Shown here: positions 1-5,198 of the stretch, piece by piece | Numbering within the stretch: position 1 is the stretch's first letter | How the letters are laid out: each line of letters begins with the position of its first letter | DNA from: Clostridiales bacterium | GTDB lineage: Bacteria > Bacillota > Clostridia > Lutisporales > Lutisporaceae | Assembly: GCA_012842725.1 (NCBI GenBank) | Contig: DUSG01000126.1 | Coordinates: 1 to 5,508, forward strand | Direction of reading: 5' to 3' | Length of the DNA stretch: 5,508 nt | The notes under the pieces: generated by a model | Database searches by the model: none | Told to the model about the DNA's origin: nothing | Seen by the model: the letters and a program-made list of their open reading frames with translations, nothing else | Made by a program: the position numbers and the translations under genes

Positions 1-34
1 CGAGAGTTGGCTTATTAAGTGTGCAAAAAAACAT
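1..34 (-). CDS. Possible N-terminus of the insertion-sequence transposase (partial)
   Basis: An ATG at 34..32 opens a frame that stays open to the window edge and reads MFFCTLNKPTL. An in-frame ATG lies directly before it at 37..35. AGGTG at 45..41 is a plausible ribosome site for either. The position, about 90 bp inside the putative ISL3-like end, is where a transposase gene could begin. Eleven codons are too few to recognise a family, so this rests on context and start signals alone. Confidence 0.25.
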   Translation of the reverse strand, partial: MFFCTLNKPTL

Positions 35-78
35 CATTATCACCTAGATAACACTAAAATGCTCATAAAACGAGTTAA

Positions 79-105
79 GGGCAGGAATCTTTAAGATTCC
101 CACCC
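79..105. repeat. Hairpin inside the insertion-sequence end
   Basis: GGAATCTT (84-91) and AAGATTCC (93-100) form a perfect 8-bp inverted repeat around one base. GGG (79-81) and CCC (103-105) extend it across a symmetric CA/CA internal loop. It lies between the IS tip and the possible transposase start. It could limit read-through from flanking genes into the transposase, as terminal structures do in some insertion sequences; that role is inference. Confidence 0.5.
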
Positions 106-132
106 CAACAATTGACAAAGAGCCTATAAATT

Positions 133-172
133 ATAAAGCCCTCAACAGTTTATGTACTGTTAAGGGCTTTAT
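133..172 (-). terminator. Rho-independent terminator after rubrerythrin
   Basis: A hairpin with 16-bp arms (133-148 and 157-172) is built on AAAGCCC/GGGCTTT and closes on an 8-base loop. The pair 143/162 is a C-A mismatch if the plus strand is transcribed but a G-U wobble in the minus-strand RNA, so the structure fits minus-strand transcription better. The far side is U-rich in the minus RNA (UUUAUAAUUUAU). It begins 20 bp past the rubrerythrin stop codon. Confidence 0.85.
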
Positions 173-191
173 TATCTATTATACTATATTA

Positions 192-740
192 TTATTTTCC
201 AAAATACCTCTCGAGCAATCCCTTGAATGCCTTACCGTGTCTAGCTTCATCTTTGCACATTTCGTGTACGGTATCATGTATTGCATCTAAGTTAAGCTGC
301 TTTGCCTTAGTTGCTAATTCCTTCTTGCCGCTGCAAGCACCATACTCAGCTTCAACTCTCATCTCAAGATTCTTCTTGGTATCAGCAACAACAACTTCTC
401 CTAATAACTCTGCAAACTTAGCTGCATGCTCTGCTTCCTCAAAAGCGATTCTCTTGTATGCTTCAGCTATTTCCGGATAACCTTCTCTATCTGCCTGACG
501 GCTCATGGCAAGATACATGCCTACCTCTGTGCATTCTCCCATGAAGTTTGCTCTTAAGCCTTCTATAATCTCAGGATCTACATCTTTTGCTACACCGATT
601 CTATGTTCATCTGCCCATTGAAGTTCTCCGGCCTTTTGCTCTGTGAATTTATCCTTTGTTGCTTTGCATTGTGGGCAGAAATCTGGAGCTTCCTCTCCCT
701 CATAAACATATCCGCATATAGTACATACAAACTTCTTCAT
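192..740 (-). CDS. rbr: Reverse rubrerythrin (N-terminal rubredoxin domain, diiron peroxidase)
   Basis: This is a cytoplasmic non-heme iron protein that reduces hydrogen peroxide, and in clostridial relatives also oxygen, using electrons from NADH-rubredoxin oxidoreductase systems. Residues 1-36 form a rubredoxin-like domain with C6-x2-C9 and C22-x2-C25 binding one iron. Residues 50-182 form the ferritin-like four-helix domain. Probable diiron ligands include E69 or E72 in the GECTE segment, E102 and H105 (EAEH), E130 or E132, and E165 with H168 (EARH). Ordinary rubrerythrins carry the rubredoxin domain at the C-terminus, so this is the reversed type described in Clostridium. The length of 182 residues is typical for it. 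The ATG at 740 is supported by AGGAGGGG at 757..750. The gene is monocistronic, with its own promoter and terminator. Clostridial homologues are often PerR-regulated, but I see no clean PerR box here. Confidence 0.95.
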   Translation of the reverse strand: MKKFVCTICGYVYEGEEAPDFCPQCKATKDKFTEQKAGELQWADEHRIGVAKDVDPEIIEGLRANFMGECTEVGMYLAMSRQADREGYPEIAEAYKRIAFEEAEHAAKFAELLGEVVVADTKKNLEMRVEAEYGACSGKKELATKAKQLNLDAIHDTVHEMCKDEARHGKAFKGLLERYFGK

Positions 741-797
741 ATTACTAAACCCCTCCTATATATAATTAATTTTCTTTCAAAAATTCATTACATGCTG

Positions 798-826
798 ATT
801 ATACTATAATGCATCAAGATATTCTA
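798..826 (-). promoter_or_regulatory. Candidate rubrerythrin promoter with overlapping palindrome
   Basis: A perfect TATAAT (-10) lies at 803..798 on the minus strand and predicts a leader of about 50 bases before the ATG at 740. The -35 is weak (TAGAAT at 826..821 with a 17-bp spacer). The -10 is half of a perfect palindrome, ATTATA-C-TATAAT (798-810), which could be an operator. It does not match the PerR consensus TTATAATNATTATAA. Confidence 0.45.
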
Positions 827-990
827 ATCAGCCAAAGGCCATATAAGGCGATATAATCAATATATATTATTAATTAATAATAATTCTCCATTTCTTTGCT
901 TAAATCTAGTTTTTTTATTTTCCATTCTAGATAAAAAACTTAAGTATAAAAGCTGTTAAACTGTTAGTACCTGCTATTCTTAAATAAACT

Positions 991-1036
991 AAAAAAATTC
1001 AAGCATAGTTTCCAACAACTAGAAACTATGCTTGAA
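991..1036 (-). terminator. Strong rho-independent terminator after nrdJ
   Basis: TTCAAGCATAGTTTC (998-1012) and its exact complement (1022-1036) form a perfect 15-bp stem with a 9-base loop. On the minus strand it is followed by seven T residues (997..991). It starts 25 bp after the nrdJ stop codon, so it should separate nrdJ from rubrerythrin. Confidence 0.92.
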
Positions 1037-1060
1037 AATCAATTATTATTCTTTAGCTTA

Positions 1061-3406
1061 TTAGCTGCATTTGGAAAAACCGCAATTTCTGCAAATCATG
1101 CATCCGCCTTCATGCTGCACTTTGAAACCACATTCCGGACAGTATTTTATAGTTGACAGGTTTAGATCCTTCTCAACAGTTGCAGAGGTTTCTTCAATAG
1201 CTACAGTACTGTGGCTGCATTGAGTGCTGCATAATGAACAATTTCCTCCGCAGCCTAAATTGCTCTCTTCAATGGCGGTAGTCAATTCTTCTATAGTTTC
1301 TACATCCTTGACCTCTACCTGCATGTTCAACACTTTCTCAAGTGTCCTTCCTATTGCATCCGGGCAGGACAATACTTTAAGCCCTTTCTGCCTTAAAGTC
1401 GAATGGCATCTTATACCTCTCAATTGCTCAATTATCTCTTTAATATCCACCCCTGCTCTTAAAGCTATTGATATCAATCTGCTGGTTGCTTCTGATTGGG
1501 ACGGACATCCTCCGGCTCTTCCCAGGTTTGTAAACACTTCGCAAATTCCTTTTTCATCGGAATTTACTGTCACATATAAATTCCCACAACCTATCTTAAT
1601 TTTTTCTGTTATACCAAAGGTTACATCTGGTCTGACCCGTGCCTTCAAATACTTTGATTCATTTTCATTTTGTTCTTGCGGTTTATTTCCATCCTTATTA
1701 ACAGAACCTATATTCAATACTTGAGATTCACGGCTTCCATCTCTGTATATGGTTACGCCTTTACATCCTAGTTTATATGCCAGCATGTAAACCTGTCTTA
1801 CATCTTCTTTTGTGGCTTCTTTTCTAAAGTTAACGGTTTTGGATACCGCATTGTCCGTATGTTTTTGGAATGTAGCCTGCATTCTTATATGCCAAATTGG
1901 TTCTATATCATGAGCCGTTACAAACACTCTTCTTACATCTTCAGGAATCTCTTCAATGTGCTTTACTGAGCCCATTCTAGCTATCTTTCTCATCAAATCC
2001 ACGCTGTAGAATCCTCTTTCTTTTGCTACCTTCTCAAAAAGAGGATTTACTTCAGGCAATTCATCGTTATCCATGACATTCCTTACAAAAGATACGGCAA
2101 ACAGCGGTTCTATTCCGCTGGATACCCCTGCAATTATTGATATGGTACCCGTTGGAGCTATTGTAGTAGTTGTAGCATTTCTAAGCTTCATACCTTTTTT
2201 TGCATATGTGCTTATCCCATAAGCCGGGAAAGTGCCTCTTACTTTAGCTAACTCTGCTGAAGCTTTTTTCGACCTTTCATTTATAAATTTCATAACTTTA
2301 TCTGCAGTGTTTATTGCTTCTTCTGAGTCATATGGGATGCCAAGTTTTATAAGCATATCAGCAAAACCCATAACTCCCAGACCTATCTTTCGGGTTTTCT
2401 TTGTCATTTCCTCTATAACTTTAAGAGGATATTTATTTACTTCTATTACGTTATCTAAAAAGTGTACTGCTGTATCTACCAAATCTCCTAATTTCTCAAA
2501 ATCTATTTGATATTTGCCGTTCTTTTCCTTTAAGCAATTAACAAGATTTATGGAACCAAGATTGCAAGATTCGAAAGGCAACAGAGGCTGTTCGCCACAC
2601 GGATTAGTGCTCTCAATTTCTCCCAATTCAGGTACTACATTATCCCTGTTCATTCTATCTAAAAATATAATTCCGGGTTCCCCATTATTCCATGCCATAT
2701 CAACAATAAGATCAAATACTTCTCTGGCTTTCAACTCTCCTTTAACTTCTTTTGTATGAGGCTCTACCAATTCGTACTCTTCATCTTTCTCTACAGCTTC
2801 CATGAATTTTTCGGTTATTCCAACGCTTATATTGAAATTAGTAATCTCACCGTCATTCTTTTTACATTGAATGAATTCAAGTATATCCGGGTGATCTACT
2901 CTCAAGATGCCCATATTGGCTCCTCTTCTTACGCCACCCTGCTTAACAGCCTCAGTTGCAGAATTAAAGACTTTCATGAAACTTACCGGACCTGAAGCTA
3001 CTCCACCTGTAGAATTGACGGAGGAACCTTTACTTCTCAGACGGCTAAAACTAAAACCCGTTCCGCCGCCGCTTTTATGTATAATTGCAGCATATTTGAT
3101 GGCATCAAAAATACCTTCCATGGAATCTTCCACCGGAAGCACAAAGCAAGCAGACAACTGACCCAATTCCCTACCTGCATTCATCAAAGTAGGTGAATTC
3201 GGTAAAAAATCCAGATTAGTCATGATATCATAAAACTTTTTTTCAAGTTCGCTGGTATCTTTATCCGGTTCAAAAATCTTGTCTGCGCTGGCTATAAATG
3301 AAGAAACTCTTCTAAATAATCCTTCAGGTGTTTCGATTACTTCACCTTTTTCATTTTTCGCTAAATATCGCCTTTCCAGTACCTTAAGACCGTTCTCCGA
3401 TATCAT
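1061..3406 (-). CDS. nrdJ: Adenosylcobalamin-dependent (class II) ribonucleotide reductase
   Basis: The cytoplasmic enzyme reduces ribonucleotides to deoxyribonucleotides for DNA synthesis, using a thiyl radical generated from coenzyme B12, so it needs no oxygen. The active site is clear: N268-P-C270-G-E272, with C270 the radical cysteine, and the redox pair C87 (SACFVLP) and C281 (ESCNLGSINL). The 11-residue spacing of C270 and C281 matches other class II enzymes. APTGTIS (418-424) is the conserved phosphate-binding loop. Residues about 595-690 form a TSCPD-type domain ending LSCPDAIG. The tail has a Cys-rich stretch (C719, C723, C726, C730) and a zinc-ribbon-like end (C756, C759, C769, C772, C775, C780), which probably carries the reducing cysteines. 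There is no N-terminal ATP-cone. The ATG is supported by GAGGAGG at 3424..3418. Two NrdR boxes lie upstream. The length of 781 residues suits the family, and it appears intact. Confidence 0.97.
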   Translation of the reverse strand: MISENGLKVLERRYLAKNEKGEVIETPEGLFRRVSSFIASADKIFEPDKDTSELEKKFYDIMTNLDFLPNSPTLMNAGRELGQLSACFVLPVEDSMEGIFDAIKYAAIIHKSGGGTGFSFSRLRSKGSSVNSTGGVASGPVSFMKVFNSATEAVKQGGVRRGANMGILRVDHPDILEFIQCKKNDGEITNFNISVGITEKFMEAVEKDEEYELVEPHTKEVKGELKAREVFDLIVDMAWNNGEPGIIFLDRMNRDNVVPELGEIESTNPCGEQPLLPFESCNLGSINLVNCLKEKNGKYQIDFEKLGDLVDTAVHFLDNVIEVNKYPLKVIEEMTKKTRKIGLGVMGFADMLIKLGIPYDSEEAINTADKVMKFINERSKKASAELAKVRGTFPAYGISTYAKKGMKLRNATTTTIAPTGTISIIAGVSSGIEPLFAVSFVRNVMDNDELPEVNPLFEKVAKERGFYSVDLMRKIARMGSVKHIEEIPEDVRRVFVTAHDIEPIWHIRMQATFQKHTDNAVSKTVNFRKEATKEDVRQVYMLAYKLGCKGVTIYRDGSRESQVLNIGSVNKDGNKPQEQNENESKYLKARVRPDVTFGITEKIKIGCGNLYVTVNSDEKGICEVFTNLGRAGGCPSQSEATSRLISIALRAGVDIKEIIEQLRGIRCHSTLRQKGLKVLSCPDAIGRTLEKVLNMQVEVKDVETIEELTTAIEESNLGCGGNCSLCSTQCSHSTVAIEETSATVEKDLNLSTIKYCPECGFKVQHEGGCMICRNCGFSKCS

Positions 3407-3423
3407 TCAAAATTCAGCCTCCT

Positions 3424-3439
3424 CAACAATCTATAGTGT
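3424..3439. promoter_or_regulatory. NrdR box, promoter-distal copy
   Basis: Matches the 16-bp NrdR consensus acaCwAtATaTwGtgt at 13 positions; the right half TATAGTGT is perfect and the left half is degenerate. It abuts the nrdJ ribosome site (3418-3424). Its centre is 31 bp, about three helical turns, from the other box, which is the usual arrangement for paired NrdR operators. Confidence 0.75.
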
Positions 3440-3454
3440 ATCGTCCTATCCAAT

Positions 3455-3470
3455 ACACAATATATTGTAT
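3455..3470. promoter_or_regulatory. NrdR box, promoter-proximal copy
   Basis: ACACAATATATTGTAT matches the NrdR consensus at 15 of 16 positions and contains the perfect 12-bp palindrome ACAATATATTGT. It covers the likely nrdJ -10 element, so bound NrdR would block RNA polymerase. NrdR is the ATP-cone repressor that senses dATP/ATP and represses ribonucleotide reductase genes; its own gene is not in this window. Confidence 0.85.
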
Positions 3471-3492
3471 CATATGCTTATTTATGCTACAA
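3464..3492 (-). promoter_or_regulatory. Candidate nrdJ promoter
   Basis: On the minus strand TTGTAG (3492..3487) is followed after 17 bp by TACAAT (3469..3464), a fair sigma-A pair with a good -10 and a half-matching -35. It predicts a 5' leader of about 50 bases. The overlap of its -10 with the stronger NrdR box supports the placement. Confidence 0.5.
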
Positions 3493-3578
3493 AATGACTT
3501 TGGTACTATTTTAATAAATTTAGCGTATTTTTGACATGATTTACTCTGTGTATCTTTGTTTAACATATCAATTTAAGG

Positions 3579-3605
3579 AAAAAAATTAGCGCCATTAAGC
3601 GCCAA
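3579..3605 (-). terminator. Rho-independent terminator overlapping the thioredoxin-like gene's stop
   Basis: On the minus strand TTGGCGC (3605..3599) pairs with GCGCTAA (3592..3586) through a 6-base loop; one pair is G-U. Seven T residues follow (3585..3579). The stem uses the last three sense codons and the stop codon TAA (3597..3595) lies in the loop, so coding sequence and terminator share bases. It should stop transcripts from the thioredoxin-like gene before nrdJ. Confidence 0.75.
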
Positions 3606-4107
3606 TCATAATTTTTAATAATTCCTCGGCAGTCTCATTTACCAGCTTTCCTGCTTTATATTTCATATTTATTTTAGAACCTTCAAGAGTTTCTATGTCG
3701 GCATTTTTAACCATATCAATCTTCTCTATAAAAGCACCTTTTATATTAAAATCCTTATCCATTACTATAAAGGTTGGAACTTTTATCTTACCATCTACCT
3801 TATATTCATCCAACTCGTCTTTTACGTCATCTCGGGTAACCAGTTTAAGAGTTATGTAGTCATTATAGCTGATCATTTTCTCCAAGAGAGAAAGATTAAT
3901 ATGGCAATCAGGACACCATGGTTCAACAACGCCCAATATGTTTAATTCTTCTTTTATAGAAGTTATCTTATTTTTTATTTCAGGATCTATTTCCATCGGA
4001 ATATAATACTTCATAAATTTATTCTTATTTTCATCGTCTACATTCAACATAAAACTTCTAAAGCTTAATCCTTTTTCAAAAAGATTTTTCAAATTTATCA
4101 CCTGCAC
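3595..4107 (-). CDS. Thioredoxin-family protein with WCPDC motif
   Basis: A cytoplasmic thioredoxin-fold protein (Thioredoxin_9-like), likely a thiol-disulfide oxidoreductase. In the 170-residue reading, W64-C65-P66-D67-C68 lies after the first strand (LGVVEPW), and the cis-proline is P111 in KVPTFIV. About 55 N-terminal residues precede the fold and there is no signal peptide. The C-terminal segment (135-170) is helical and charged. It follows the small membrane-protein gene by 9 bp and is probably in its transcript. The start is uncertain: GTG at 4107 gives 170 residues but has no ribosome site, GTG at 4101 gives 168, and TTG at 4092 gives 165 and has AGGTGAT at a good distance. It could supply electrons to NrdJ next door, but the intervening terminator and separate operators make that only a suggestion. 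Confidence 0.88.
   Translation of the reverse strand: MQVINLKNLFEKGLSFRSFMLNVDDENKNKFMKYYIPMEIDPEIKNKITSIKEELNILGVVEPWCPDCHINLSLLEKMISYNDYITLKLVTRDDVKDELDEYKVDGKIKVPTFIVMDKDFNIKGAFIEKIDMVKNADIETLEGSKINMKYKAGKLVNETAEELLKIMIGA
4097..4103 (-). promoter_or_regulatory. Internal ribosome-site candidate favouring a TTG start
   Basis: AGGTGAT on the minus strand matches seven bases of the ideal anti-16S complement and places TTG (4092..4090) eight bases after its AGG. The GTG codons at 4107 and 4101 have only a GAG-type remnant upstream. This supports initiation at TTG and a 165-residue product, although NLKNLF just around it looks like a normal N-terminus for the longer forms too. Confidence 0.45.
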
Positions 4108-4116
4108 TCTATAATT

Positions 4117-4305
4117 TTACCAAGAAAATATGAACACCAATCCAACAATACATATTATTATGCCGCTTATTCTGGCAAATAATAAATATGCATCACTGGG
4201 CTCAGCATCTTTTACCTTCCAACCTACTTCCCATTTCCAGGCAGCTTCCGGATTAATTGCCGCTAAACCACCTAAAATTAATAGTACAAGCCCTATTATT
4301 GTCAT
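4117..4305 (-). CDS. Small two-helix membrane protein, DUF6199-like
   Basis: A 62-residue protein with two hydrophobic segments (about 3-17 and 45-61) joined by a polar loop with NPE (18-20), W23, W25, W29 and EPSDAY (35-40). This hairpin with Trp residues and an EPS motif resembles the DUF6199 family, for which I know of no established biochemical role. The frame stays open upstream to 4401, but the ATG at 4305 has a clear ribosome site (AAGGGGG in the preceding 20 bases) and the upstream 32 residues look non-coding, with an odd Cys/Pro/Tyr-rich composition. It is the first gene of a likely two-gene unit with the WCPDC protein. A link between the small membrane protein and thiol chemistry is not shown by the sequence. 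Confidence 0.82.
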   Translation of the reverse strand: MTIIGLVLLILGGLAAINPEAAWKWEVGWKVKDAEPSDAYLLFARISGIIICIVGLVFIFSW

Positions 4306-4327
4306 TATGATAAAACCCCCTTCATAT

Positions 4328-4356
4328 ATTTTACTATATGGGTATGGAGGACACAA
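4328..4356 (-). promoter_or_regulatory. Candidate promoter for the DUF6199-thioredoxin unit
   Basis: TTGTGT (4356..4351) and TAAAAT (4333..4328) are separated by 17 bp on the minus strand. The -10 matches at five of six positions and the -35 at three. Transcription would begin about 4321, leaving a short leader before the ATG at 4305. Confidence 0.4.
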
Positions 4357-4490
4357 GAGGAAGAATGCGCAGCCTAAGGTATTCCTATCCCGTCTCGTCA
4401 CGTGTTACGCGCTACGTGTAGTCCGGGTATCCCTCTAGGGTGTTTAAAAGACATCCCTGCCAACCTTATGGCTATTTTAATTCGTCCTTC

Positions 4491-4555
4491 GCTAAGAACT
4501 GCTGACAAAGCTCATAATATATCTTCAGCACTTATCTAATATGTAAAGTTACTGT
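4491..4555 (+). repeat. 65-bp repeat unit, copy 1 (forward)
   Basis: First of three copies of a unit with the pattern CTAAGAACTG, ATATATCTTCAGCAC, CTAATATG and GTTACTG in order. It differs from copy 3 at about 8 of 63 positions. The similarity extends leftwards through a TGGCTATTTTAATTCG-like stretch to the CATCCCTG motif at 4452. Confidence 0.8.
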
Positions 4556-4644
4556 AGCTACCTTAGGAAACATAATGGATATATAATATCGCATAAGTTA
4601 TTAACTTTGGTGACTCTAATGCTCATCTAAAAGAGAATTCTAAC

Positions 4645-4688
4645 GGCGCAAAACGGGCATCCTTGCCCTAAGCTTAGCATTTTGCGCC
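4645..4688. repeat. Nested hairpin with CATCCTTG core
   Basis: GGCGCAAAA (4645-4653) pairs with TTTTGCGCC (4680-4688). Inside it, GGGCA (4655-4659) and TGCCC (4664-4668) flank the loop TCCT, followed by the 10-bp palindrome CTAAGCTTAG (4668-4677). It is part of the tip of element 1. Confidence 0.8.
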
Positions 4689-4689
4689 T

Positions 4690-4711
4690 AGCGCAACATC
4701 CATGTTGCGCT
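4690..4711. repeat. Hairpin with CATCCATG core
   Basis: A perfect 9-bp stem, AGCGCAACA (4690-4698) with TGTTGCGCT (4703-4711), closes on the loop TCCA. It is the second hairpin at the tip of element 1. Confidence 0.85.
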
Positions 4712-4810
4712 TACGAATTCTCTATTTAGATTTCGCAAAGAGTCACTAACAAAGTTAATAAAAATGCTCTATTATATATCCATTATGTTTTACTGTATTG
4801 AATAAAGTTA

Positions 4811-4876
4811 CAGTATATACATTCATATTAGGTATGTGCTTCAGATATAGAAGTTCGCTTTGGCAGTTCTATAGCT
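4811..4876 (-). repeat. 65-bp repeat unit, copy 2 (inverted)
   Basis: The reverse complement carries GAACTGCCAAAGC, ATATCTGAAGCACATACCTAATATG and ATACTG in the same order as copies 1 and 3. It is the most diverged copy. It is the right arm of element 1 and also forms an inverted pair with copy 3. Confidence 0.7.
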
Positions 4877-4897
4877 TGAACTCACAAAAAGCCTAAC

Positions 4898-4931
4898 GGC
4901 ATCCAAAGGACATCCGTGTCTAAAGGATGCC
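4898..4931. repeat. Two-tier hairpin with CATCCGTG core
   Basis: GGCATCC (4898-4904) pairs with GGATGCC (4925-4931). Within it GACA (4909-4912) and TGTC (4917-4920) close on the loop TCCG. Confidence 0.8.
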
Positions 4932-4932
4932 T

Positions 4933-4954
4933 AGGCTGGCATCCTTGCCAGCCT
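4933..4954. repeat. Hairpin with CATCCTTG core
   Basis: A perfect 9-bp stem, AGGCTGGCA (4933-4941) with TGCCAGCCT (4946-4954), closes on the loop TCCT. It starts at a CCTAGG (4931-4936) that may be the junction between element 1 and the next unit. The corresponding spot beside copy 1 (CATCCCTG at 4452-4459) has lost most of its stem. Confidence 0.85.
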
Positions 4955-4979
4955 TACGGCTTTTTTAGTTCGTTCTGCC

Positions 4980-5042
4980 CTAAGAACTGATGGCAAAACT
5001 CACAATATATCTTCAGCACATACCTAATATGCCAAGTTACTG
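4980..5042 (+). repeat. 65-bp repeat unit, copy 3 (forward)
   Basis: A direct repeat of copy 1, identical at about 55 of 63 positions. Its left flank (CATCCTTGCC, CCTTACGGC, TTTTAGTTCG) also matches that of copy 1, making a shared block of about 105 bp. To the right the similarity stops near ACTGTA and a different sequence follows, so this looks like a half-element. Confidence 0.8.
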
Positions 5043-5173
5043 TATCGTTCTCCTATTCTTATTACACTGTATCTTAGAAAACTGCAGTAACTAGAGAATA
5101 AGCATATGTGCAAGTGAACAAATTATTGATTTTGCTGGTAACTCTTAGCGAAATATCCTTAGAAAAATCGTAT

Positions 5174-5193
5174 GGGCAGCACGGATGCTGCCC
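5174..5193. repeat. Hairpin with CATCCGTG core (minus strand)
   Basis: A perfect 8-bp stem, GGGCAGCA (5174-5181) with TGCTGCCC (5186-5193). Read on the minus strand the loop is TCCG, as in the hairpin at 4909-4920. Confidence 0.85.
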
Positions 5194-5198
5194 AAAGT

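Larger units (their letters stand above)
1..124 (-). mobile_element. End of an ISL3-family-like insertion sequence (partial)
   Basis: Read on the minus strand from position 124, the sequence begins GGCTCTTTGTCAATTG and continues with a G-rich stretch. From memory this resembles the terminal inverted repeats of ISL3-family elements, which start GGCTCTTTGTCAA or close to it. ISL3 elements normally make 8-bp target duplications, so 125-132 (tataaatt) would be the duplicated target; its partner would lie beyond the left edge. The body of the element and the second end are outside the window. It sits immediately downstream of the rubrerythrin terminator, a harmless insertion site. The family call rests on the terminal motif only. 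Confidence 0.55.
741..1060. other. Intergenic region between nrdJ and rubrerythrin
   Basis: This 320-bp gap holds, from right to left, the nrdJ terminator (991-1036), an AT-only hairpin (908-918 with 931-940), a low-complexity run of TTAATTAATAA type (about 858-885), the rubrerythrin promoter (798-826) and its ribosome site (750-757). I see no gene, tRNA or riboswitch in it. Confidence 0.6.
4436..4934. repeat. About 500-bp imperfect palindromic element (element 1)
   Basis: The two halves are inverted repeats around about 4680. Matching blocks, outer to inner, are 4491-4555 with 4811-4876 (about 70-75 percent), 4568-4588 with 4770-4790 (21 bp, perfect), 4598-4608 with 4751-4761 (perfect), 4611-4617 with 4739-4745 (perfect) and 4626-4640 with 4715-4730 (one gap). 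The centre holds two CATCCNTG hairpins. Both outer edges begin TAGG when read inward. There is no transposase, so it resembles a MITE or a large structured repeat. The ends are inferred from where the similarity fades. Confidence 0.7.
4886..4966. terminator. Branched hairpin, possible bidirectional terminator
   Basis: AAAAAGCC (4886-4893) pairs with GGCTTTTT (4958-4965) and encloses two smaller hairpins. Each strand ends the outer stem in a T run after GGC, so it could stop transcription in either direction, including read-through leaving the rRNA operon on the minus strand. The termination role is inference from the shape. Confidence 0.45.

Noticed and set aside
798..826. PerR box upstream of rubrerythrin
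   Set aside because: The palindrome has its half-sites in the opposite order to TTATAATNATTATAA, and no shift gives a good match.
1303..1310. CATCCTTG inside nrdJ as another member of the hairpin family
   Set aside because: Its flanks (TA and AC) do not pair and it lies in conserved coding sequence, so it is a chance occurrence.
1224..1724. Plus-strand open frame of 166 codons inside nrdJ
   Set aside because: It is an antisense shadow of a strongly conserved gene, with no start signals; the same holds for the other plus-strand frames in 223-3497.
4306..4401. Extended N-terminus of the DUF6199-like protein from an ATG at 4401
   Set aside because: The added 32 residues are Cys/Pro/Tyr-rich and unlike a membrane leader, and the ATG at 4305 has a clear AAGGGGG ribosome site.
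4130..4438. Plus-strand open frame of 102 codons opposite the DUF6199 gene
   Set aside because: It is antisense to a recognisable membrane protein and runs into the non-coding GC-rich stretch; there is no ribosome site.
4306..4440. Riboswitch or tRNA remnant ahead of the DUF6199 gene
   Set aside because: I could not find a cloverleaf or the conserved core of a riboswitch class I know, and the predicted promoter lies downstream of most of it.
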